Shown: positions 53,401-64,000 of the stretch, one piece after another
How the letters are laid out: each line of letters opens with the position of its first letter
Numbering within the stretch: the first letter of the stretch is position 1
From: Mycteria americana
Taxonomy: Eukaryota; Chordata; Aves; Ciconiiformes; Ciconiidae
Reading direction: 5' to 3'
Assembly: GCF_035582795.1 (NCBI RefSeq)
Contig: NC_134373.1
Coordinates: 37,976,501-38,040,500, forward strand
Length of the DNA stretch: 64,000 nt
The notes under the pieces: model-generated
What the model saw: the letters and a program-made list of their open reading frames with translations, nothing else
What the model was told of the DNA's origin: nothing
The model's database searches: none
Position numbers and translations under genes: made by a program

Positions 53401-56400
53401 TTTCTCTCAAGCTCTATCAGAGTAACCTTGGATGTGCGATCCACTGAATGTCAGTAATTATAGCCACAGATTAAATTTTAAGAAGAAGGAATATTTGTCA
53501 TGTAATGAAATTGTTTGCAATTTTTGTGCAAGGTTCTTCTAAAATTTGGATCCTTATCCATATCAAGCTACCAATCATTTTGAGGTTTGCTCATCCCTAT
53601 TTCTCGCTTCATGTATCTCTGACAGAGATGCAAAGCACTTCTTCAATAAATTACCTTTCTGAATAGTAAAAATAATCTGGTAGAAACCTCTGAGGGATGC
53701 AGTTCGGGAGAACAAATTACTACAAGACACAGAGGGAGCTGTAAATGTAATTGTGATAGGTGTGGTGACAGTTTGCATTTGTAATATATTCACTTTACCA
53801 CACGGCTCTAGCAATATGAGTTAGTTTGCATGACCTAGCACACATTTCAGAAGAAAAAATGGTCTGAAAAATTGTAGACCATACAGATGGCAGTGCAACG
53901 CCAGTGCTTTGCCTAAGCGTGTCTGGTCTTTGTTCTGATGTGTACTCTGATATACCTATGGGGCCTTTCAGAGTTATTAAAGCAGGAAATAAATCCAATT
54001 TAGGTATTAGTTCAGGAAAAAAAATGGGAAAAATAATGAATATTGGATGGCAAAACTACTGAGATGCTAGACTAAACTCTGAGTGTTGGTGCATAACATA
54101 CTGCATTCCTGTTTGCTCTGTCATGTCCCTCTCATCAGACAATAGCGTTCTTTATCCGTTAAAGAGGATCCTGATCTCTCCATCTGTACCCCCAATACGT
54201 TCCCTGGCAGTATGTGGTGGGCAAGACTCTTAAACCTCAGCAAGCTGTGGAAACCCATGAGGGGTTCGCACTCCAATACAGACAGGGGACTCTCCACTCT
54301 CCTTGGACTGAAATATTTCTCCCTCTGGGTCTCCTGATCTTCATTTTGCCTACTGTCTCTTGTCAGGTGAAATTCTTTCTAGGGATACCATGGTGTGATG
54401 TTGGGAGAGCTGCAAAATGTTTCAGCATCTTTCAGAATGAAAGCCACTATAAACAAAATAAGCATGTGCAGGCGCACATTTATATATTTGAGGAATATTC
54501 TGCTAGGAACTGTCAGACTTTGAGAGCATTAGCAAAACCTTTTTCTCATTTACTGATTGGTTTTATTCTGCAACACTATTAATTTGAAAGAGACTATAGC
54601 TATACTTTATTCTCATCTTTGCAACTGTTAGTATATAATTAATGTGGGGAATTGTAAAGTATACTCTCAGCACAGCTTATATTCCCATCTTGTTAGGATC
54701 TTGGGTTTGGTAACATTTTCTCTTCATTGAAGAATGCTCTCTGTTTTATTAGGTCAGTGAACCATTGCAGCATGTGTATAAATTGTTCTGTTGAGCTGCT
54801 TTCTTGTCATGCCTGAATAAGAAGTGAAAGAGGATTCTCATATACATTGTTTTCCTCTGTTGATTGTTTTTGCAGCTTCTGCGCTTGCAGTATGACCTGC
54901 CCTTTCGCCATGTTTTCTTTGCACTGAGCGGGCTAAGCCATCGCCTATGCTTGATGCAATTTGGTTTATTTTCATCTGTACAAAGCAAAAGGGAGATGCA
55001 GGCAGAGTAACCGAGGAGAACCGCAGTGGTGTGGGAGATGCAGTCTCAAGCCAAGAAGAAGACCAGCCGCAGGCCACTGTGGTCCTGCTGGTAACCCAGC
55101 AGAAGAGTGAGGCCCTCAGGTGGGAGCCCGGTCAGGGGGTTCGGAAGAGGGCTGCTGTCTGCATTGGCACTGCACTAATCTGGTAGTCAGCCTGTTATTA
55201 TCTGTCTTAGTAAGTGAAGGCTTACTTGGGAATCGATGCTGGAGAGGATTGTCTTGCCAATGTCTTTTTGTGGATAAACAGACAACGTTAATCTCCAAAA
55301 TTGTCCGTCCTCTGGGCTTTTCAAGTGGTAGATCCCACGCCCCTTTTTTTAAGAGACATTTGAAAAATATTTTAATTAAAAATAGACCCCCCAAAGTATT
55401 GTTTCTTAAATCAATTAGTGGAAAAAAGCACTTATCCTCACGCAGAAGCCCACTGCAAAGAGAAATGCAGTAATTCAGGAATTCCTGCTCTTTTACTTTA
55501 AGTATGTGTTTACATACAGCAGCAGATCTGACACATTTCTTTAGTGCCTTTAAGATACAAGTAAAGAAATACTGGCTCCAAACCTAGATTTTCTACTCTA
55601 GTATAATACATGCTGTAGTCTGTGAATGTTTTGCTTATGGAATGAATAAAAATTTAATAAGGCTTTGGGGCTTATTTAGGATATATATTCAGTTCTTACC
55701 CAGATATATTATTGTTCTCTTCCTGCAAAATAAATTTAGACAACTGCATGTGCTCAAAACCCCTATTAAAATAGATGCATCAGCTACATACATACGAACA
55801 AAGCGTAGCTTTTAAGAAAGGCCAACTAAGGGTTTTGTCACGAATCCTTACTAAGAGTGAGCAGGCAGGAGCACTGCTCTGAGAGCAGACCACAAACCAG
55901 GGTGGAGCTCCAGTCACCGTCTCCCGTTTCCTTCTCTGGGAAGTCAGAGCTCTCCCCGATCCCCCCGGGCAAGATGCATGGATCATGTTGTGTTCAGCTG
56001 AATGGGAAAGACAGTAGTAGCCCTGATTATTTTTTTCTTCGTCTTTTGTTGTATTTCCTGCCCAAGGACATCTAGTCCTTGGACATCTAGAAGATGACAT
56101 CTAATATGAACCTATTCTGTTACATGGGCTGGAAAATCAAGTAAGAACTGAGTCTAGTGTTTCCTTTTCCTGTGTCTCCAGACTGTGCACCAACCAGTCG
56201 GCAAGCTAACCTACCAATCTTTCTACTTCTGTTGCAAAAATAATGCTTTTAGCAGTAAGTTACACGTCTCTCTGCTATGAGCAGCTGTTTATTTATTTCC
56301 AAACACCCACTGTCTGAGGATATTGGCCATTCAGAAATCTTAGACAAATAGTTGTTGCTTATGAGCACGTCCTTGACATATGAAAAGCGAGTCGAACACA

Positions 56401-58671
56401 AATGATTACTCCTTCCATTTAGATGAGATAAATGGACTGTTCCCTGCTCAGTTATATAGGAGGGTATGCTGGACCTCTGGTTTGCAAACTGGCTGATTTT
56501 AGATGGCTTGAGTCAATTTGCCTACTCAGTGAAGATATTCCAGAGAATATATCACCCGTTGTCAAGATGATAAGTCGGTGGAAGTCTAATTTGTTGAGCA
56601 GTAAAACTTCCTGCTTGTGCATCTGGCAAGGCAGTAATCTACAGAAACATTACATGGGAAGGCTGGAATATGGGAAATCAGTGACTTTCACAATATGACA
56701 TTGCTGAGCAAAAAGCTGCCTTTGAAACCCAGTGTTCTCATTTCCAATTAGTTTGCCTCTAGCTCTCATGCAAGTAAAGTCCTCATGGTACGGGGAGGAA
56801 AAAGAGAAGGGGAGGGAAGAGGAGCAAGCAGAGCTGGAAGAATGAGCATGAGTTATATTGCACACTGTGTATTGGCTATAAATCCTGCCTGCAGGTATTA
56901 CCGAAATGGAGAAATAGTTATCTACTAACTTTGAGATCCAATCTGCAAAGTCCCAATGTCAGTGCGATGATTTATGGGATACAAAGTCGGCAGGATTCGG
57001 CCTGACACGATAAAATAGATGCATGCAGAAACACGCTCTCTCTGTTTTAAACCGTATGTAAACTCCAGCTAGCTGGCTGCGAGACGAGTGGCAGGAGGGT
57101 ACGCTGCCGTGCGAGAGGCCGAGGTCAGGCGGCAGATGCGCTTGGTATTCTGGGGAAGGGAGGAGGAGGATGTTCAGCACTGTTCTCCTGTGACCTTTGC
57201 TTGCTGATGAGCTCCAGAGGGAGCTGTGGCTTGCCTTTTTGCTCAGAGATGAACTCGCTAGAAGCAGATAGCGAGGGAGAAGGGATAAACCTGTGGTCCC
57301 ACGAATTCCTCTTTTTCACCCCTTCTCTTCACTCCAACCCTTCACAAGAAAACTCAGCTTTTATTAGCTTTCCTTTTTTAGGAGTTGTTTCTAAAGCAGA
57401 CCTATGAAAATGCATCTAGTAAATAAATGAAATCGAATCTATTTTCTTTGTTTATAATTTTTGTAAGGATGTAGTAGAAATCAGTGTGAACACTGCTTTA
57501 AAGCCTCATGAACAGGAGTGATACCCCAGGATTGTTACAGCTGTGCATTTTTTCAAAATGCAATTTAAAACCATGCGTGTATTGCTTTTCTTTAGTATTA
57601 ACGCCGAGTATGTTTGTTTGATGCAAAGTCAATCCAGAAATATATTTTATTTTGAGGTATTGCCAGCATTTGCCTCTTCCCACTCAACAAGACTGATTAT
57701 ACCGAAAACAACGCCTAGCAGGTGAGGATACAAGGCTGTACAATTGCTGAGGCATAACCATACATTTCACTGTCAGCTCTGACACCCGCTTGTCCTGGGT
57801 GTGGGTGTCTGGTTCGCATAATCACCAGGCAGTTATTTATCAGTAAACACACCAGGCAAAGCCTTATATTTCAGCTGGCAGCCAATCAGACCTGGTTGAT
57901 TTACACGGCTTTTTTTGAGACAATGTTTATTTACATACAAACCAAACACAAACTTTCGGGCTGAATGCCTTTCTCCGTATATTAAAGAAGCAAAGAAGAG
58001 TAAGCCCGCATGGCAAAGGCGTGGTGCTGCCTCTCCGTCCTGCACGTTTTTAGCTGTCGGGCAGAGAGTATGAGAAATGCCAAACTGTGGGCATGGGATG
58101 GAAGGAAAGGGATGGAAGTGAAAGTCCTAAAGCATGTTGCCGTGTATTTAAAATAAACCAGGAGCGTATTTGGGCTCAATTTAGAAATAACCTGTCTTTG
58201 GCTGCAATGGCTTTTAGTTTTCATTATCTCCTTCAGTTGATAATCTGAAGCTGCTAAAAGCAAACAGAGCTTTCGTTTCTCTGTCCTTGCAGGTGAGACA
58301 TTAAGAAGGAAAGAGAAATGTCTAAAATCAGTGGAAACAATGCCAAAATATACAAGGGGTAAGTGACCATAAAACTGATTTGACTTATTTTTATCTTTGC
58401 CTCTAAACACTGTTCCTATCTAAAAAGAATTTCATAAAACTGGCATCATGACAAATATGCAATTTGTTTAGAGGATGTGAATTCTGTATTCTGTTATTTC
58501 AGTTACGGATATTAAGGTGCCTTTTTATGGTATTTGTTAAGATGAAAGAAGTACTTATGAGCATTAGTTACTGGAGAAACAGACACCCACAACTATTATT
58601 ATTCTTATTTTGTTGACTCATCACAAGGACAAATGTCTGTCCCACTTGCTCGGCTGCTACTTACATCTGAA

Positions 58672-59264
58672 TCACAGAATCATAGAATCATAGAATCGTT
58701 TAGGTTGGAAAAGACCTTTAAGATCATCAAGTCCAACTGTAAACGTAGCACTGCCAAGTCCACCACTACACCACATCCCTCAGCACCACATCTACACGTC
58801 TTTAAATACCTCCATGGATGGGGACTCAACCACTTCCCTGGGAAGCCCCTTCCAATGCTTGAAAACCCTTTCCATGAAGAAATTGTTCCTCATATCCAAT
58901 CTAAACCTCTCCTGGCGCAACTTGAGGCCATTTCCTCTTGTCCTATCACTTGTTACTTGGGAGAAGAGACCGACCCCACCTCTCTACAACCTCCTTTCAG
59001 GCAGTTGTAGAGAGCGATAAGGTCTCCCCTCAGCCTCCTTTTCTCCAGGCTAAACAACCCCAGGTCCCTCAGCTGCTCCTCATCAGACTTCTGCTCCAGA
59101 CCCTTCACCAGCTTCATTGCCCTTCTCTGGACACACTCCAGCCCCTCAATGTCTCTCTTGTAGTGGGGGGCCCAACACTGAACACAGTATTCGAGGTGCG
59201 GCCTCACCAGTGCTGAGTACAGGGGGACCATCACTTCCCTAGTCCTGCTGGCCACGCTATTTCT
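58672..59264 (-). mobile_element. CR1 LINE 3' fragment, longer copy
   Basis: The 3' tail is on the left (ATCACAGAATCATAGAATC) and the 5' truncation is near 59264. The minus strand reads as CR1 ORF2 C-terminus: [20 protein letters not shown], then [20 protein letters not shown], then [20 protein letters not shown]. The frame then shifts before the end. The order and residues match the copy at 19772-20829 closely, so both belong to similar CR1 subfamilies. It sits within the VWDE intron in the sense orientation. Confidence 0.95.
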
Positions 59265-60895
59265 GCTACAAAGTTTTTGAGTTGCAAAACACTTGGGTTC
59301 ACACATTAGGAACAAGTCCAATGTGCGAATTACCTCCAGGATGGGCATCCAAGTGCTTCTGGCTTCCCTGCCTTCATGTAGCTCTATCAAAGGGGTCATC
59401 CCGAAGTGTGTTATGGTACCACGAGCCTGGAAACTGTAACATCCCTACTGTAGTCAGGGCTGTGCATGGCAGGGAATTTTCCTCTTGCTCTAACTCCGTG
59501 TCAGAGCATATTAAAGCTGAAATCTAAGGGTTTACTGATGCAACTCACATCACTATTAGTAGGTTCCAGAGATAAGTGTGCAAAAACTGTGTACTGCCGT
59601 GTATAAACAATGAAAATATTGAAAAGACTGCCAGTTTCAAGCATTCACTGCAGGTTCAGAGAGGTAATATTTTTGTTCAGATCACTGTTTCTGAAAAGAC
59701 TATTTCTCCATTTTTATGGTTCATGGGAAATTTCCCAAACCCACAAATATTTTCCCAAACTAAAGATCAGGAATGTGATGCTGCTCTGCATGTAATACAT
59801 GAGTGAGAAACTCCTTCACACTTGCCTTTCTTAGTCTTAAGTTTACTCACTCTATCTTTATAGGTTTTATTAGGCAGGTAATAAATCCACCCCAAATTTC
59901 TAAGATTAGAGACTCAGTGTAAGTACATAGTAAAGCTGATTTGCTGTCAGAGGTTTTTGAAACTGTACTAGAAGTGTAAAAGGACTTAAGGACACTGCAA
60001 ACTCATGTTCAGAGAGCAAAGGACAAATAAAATAATGATAAAATCCCTCACAAGGAATTGTTTTTATAATTTTTGGCTAAGCCAGCTGTGTATTTGTCAG
60101 CGTGGGGTAACCTGGCAGCGATGGGCTAGATGCCACTGAGCTATGATTTGGGCCACAGGTTCACCTCTGGCAGTCCCTCTGAAAATGTGGTACATGGGCC
60201 TGGTGATTTGCAAATGGGAGCTGCTGCAGTATTAAACTTCCAGGAAACTTTGTTTCTAATTACAGCTTTGCTATTGTCATATACGTATTTCTTTTCCTTA
60301 CTCTTTGTGTAAGGATATTACAACTCTGTGCAATTACCATGGCAAGCAATACATAGAGAATAAAATCATAAGTCTCACCCAAGGCACAGCTGGGTTACAT
60401 GAGGTCCTTAAAGGCAAACAGAAGAGATGCTCAAATCCAGAAAAAACCCTCTTTGTAAAGTAGAAATCTACTGGTTTTTTTTCTGATTCCTTCCTTGCCA
60501 TACCCTCTCCAGGAAGGTTAGCAAAAGCCCCGCATGGATTGTCTCCCAGCCAGGGTTCTGAGCATTCAGGCACACAGCCCACGGGGCTGCTCTCACCTCT
60601 ACAGAGTCAGCGGCTCAAGAGGCCACAGGATTCTCGAAATCTATTTGATCCCTCTATAAGTATATATATATACATTGCTAGTGATACTGCAAACGAGACA
60701 GAATGAGCTACATGACGTATTAGCTCTTTTTGGAAAGTAAAATGGATATTGTGGTACTTTTTGTACATTTTATTTAAGAAAAAGGGGTTGGGTAGTGGAA
60801 CTTCTTCATTCTAGGAATTTATTTTCCACTTTTTCATTTGTCTGTGTGTAAATAAGTTAGGAACGCATGCCCATATATATACTCTTAGTCTTTAA

Positions 60896-61270
60896 GTGTA
60901 TGCCAAGTATGTCAGCTGACCCGCTAGTCAGGTCAACACCTGATTGAAAATGGTATAAAATCATACCTAAAAAAAGCCATGAAATGCCTTTGGCATTTGA
61001 ACTCCGAGATGTATGGGACTGAGAGCAGCTTCCAACTGATGGGAGCACTAGTTTTCTCCTTTTTGTTTGTGGGGGAAGGTTTGTGGAGGCCAGCTGAGAC
61101 TTACTTCTGCCGTGCGCCTTGCGGAGAGATCTGGATCCTCTGGCAGAGGAGAGAGAAGCTACTTCATATGACAACAACGGTAAGACATACAGCTCTAATA
61201 GCAACTGCTTGCTATGCCGGGCTTGTGAATAAACTATTTCTTTCTATGGATCATGATACCTGTCCCATGT
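60896..61270 (+). mobile_element. Possible LTR, unclassified
   Basis: This compact block has LTR-like architecture: a TATAAA at 60954-60959, then about 270 bp with a GC-richer centre, then AATAAA at 61228-61233 followed by a T-rich tail. It could start at the TGTATG near 60896 and end in the CA near 61270. No internal retroviral sequence is visible. I do not recognise the family, and the architecture alone is weak evidence. Confidence 0.35.
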
Positions 61271-62065
61271 GCTGTTGATTGTAAGCAAGAAAAAAGAAAC
61301 ATTACTCAATATTTTTTACCTGTTAACAGTGAGTGGCCAGTGAGAGTAAGCAAATAGTAGCGTTTGCCTTCTACTTAATCATGTTTCTCTTCATTCATCA
61401 CAGCCACAGGTCCTTTCTTTAAGTTTTTATAACACTAGGCTAAATAAAATAGACTATATACTGGTTATTGAAGTAGAATGGAGGCTGAGATTGGACAGAA
61501 GAAAAATATTTTCATCATATCAGAAAGCGTTTTTTTGCAAAAGATTATACCAAGATGGGCAACAAAACCTCATAAACTTTTTGAAAGTGGAAAGAAACAT
61601 GCTGTGGGTTGGTAGTAGCAGTTGGAACATTTAGGGGAGTGCTTTGCTAGGCTGCAATCATGATCACCTTTTTTTCCTTTGATCTGTCTGGAGATGTGGT
61701 AGTATGTTTAAAGCTGGAAACAGCACTTTTCTAATGTTCTCTAACCTCAAAAACAAGATGCCAAACATAAGGTTTTTTCCTTTTTCCTTTCTTCCCTCTG
61801 GCTTGCTCCTGCCAGAGCAGACTATTCAATTGTGTACTTTGCAGCCAGGCAGAACTGTGCATCGTGATTCTCCCTGCTGAAGGAGGGGAGAGCTACAGTG
61901 TGGGGATGGAGAGGGCTTTTGTTGCTGGAAGGAATTTTTTACTAGTTTTTTTTCTCTGTATGTGAGAGACATAAAGTGCTCTGGAAATGTACAGATTCTT
62001 CTTGCCAAGAATGGTTGTTTTCACAGCTCCCCTTTTGCCAATATCAAACTGGTTAAGAAATAATT

Positions 62066-62086
62066 AAAAAAAAAAAAAAAAAAAAA
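62066..62086 (+). repeat. Poly-A run of 21
   Basis: Twenty-one consecutive A residues in the VWDE intron, not obviously attached to a recognised retroposed sequence. Confidence 0.9.
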
Positions 62087-62619
62087 TGGTTTTCACATAC
62101 ATATCCTAAACTCCCCGGGTGACAGATATTGTTGAGCAATAGAGTCTGTAAAAGTGCCAAAATAACCTATTTCCCCAGAAGAACAGAAGAATTGAATATG
62201 AATATCGATGCTAAGGTGAAGAGGGAGTTTTCAGTGAAAAGAACAAAGGCAAGGCTGAAGCGTTGTTAACCAACCGCCTTAATTAAGCTAGAAGTATGAT
62301 GTTCTAATATTTTTAAGAATCTCAGTCAGCTACTCTGCCTTTGGCTTTAATTTTTTGCCCCCAAATTCTTTAATGCAAAATAATTAATTCATCTCCAAAT
62401 ATGAGTGTTACTCATTCTGAATGCATGAAATATTTAAAGAGGATTCTAGCAAAATGTTCTACTCCCAACATTGACTTGACTTAATGCTATTCTTATTAAC
62501 AAGTTGGTTTTAGAAATAACGTAGTGCTATATGTGCTCTAATAGAAATATAGGAGATCATGGTATAAATCCAGACTAAATATTCTGTTGAACATGCACAA
62601 AAGCGACAAAAATTGTTTA

Positions 62620-64000
<1,381 letters not shown>

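Overview
This window looks like a stretch of a bird chromosome. The base composition is AT-rich, long open reading frames are almost absent, and the interspersed repeats are typical of birds. They are CR1 LINEs ending in the ATTCTATG-type 3' tail, older and more decayed CR1-like LINE copies, and one ERVL-type solo LTR of the kind common in Neoaves. No prokaryotic gene organisation, rRNA, tRNA or CRISPR array was seen.

The only host protein-coding gene I can support lies on the minus strand. Four exons at 62664-62759, 46188-46283, 44843-44938 and 37801-37898 each encode one complete EGF-like module with the same cysteine spacing. Each has a good acceptor, and the first three have clear donors. 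Their reading phases join without conflict in that order. The modules match my recollection of the C-terminal EGF array of VWDE (von Willebrand factor D and EGF domains). The window therefore holds the 3' part of that gene, with introns of about 16.4, 1.2 and 6.9 kb. The 5' exons lie beyond the right edge. The true 3' end is unresolved: the last recognised EGF exon either splices at a consensus donor to an exon I could not find, or reads through to a nearby stop at 37747-37749.

Layout: 1-7264 is unique non-coding sequence. 7265-8400, about 13640-13865, 17935-18800 and 33660-35260 are old plus-strand CR1-like LINE remnants. 12546-12704 is a long pure TTCCC pentanucleotide repeat. 19772-20829 is a comparatively young, 5'-truncated plus-strand CR1 with an uninterrupted 319-codon reverse transcriptase C-terminal reading frame. 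30571-31018, 45201-45276, 48881-49145 and 58672-59264 are minus-strand CR1 3' ends. 49762-50353 is a solo ERVL-like LTR inside the large VWDE intron, antisense to the gene. A second, weaker LTR-like block lies at about 60896-61270. Everything else is intergenic sequence (left 37 kb) or intron (right 26 kb) in which I see no gene.

I found no convincing undescribed biological system. The most useful leads are the uniform EGF exon cassette and its unclear 3' end, the long mirror-symmetric TTCCC tract, a perfect 20-bp palindrome with a copied arm, and the LTR insertions in the VWDE intron.
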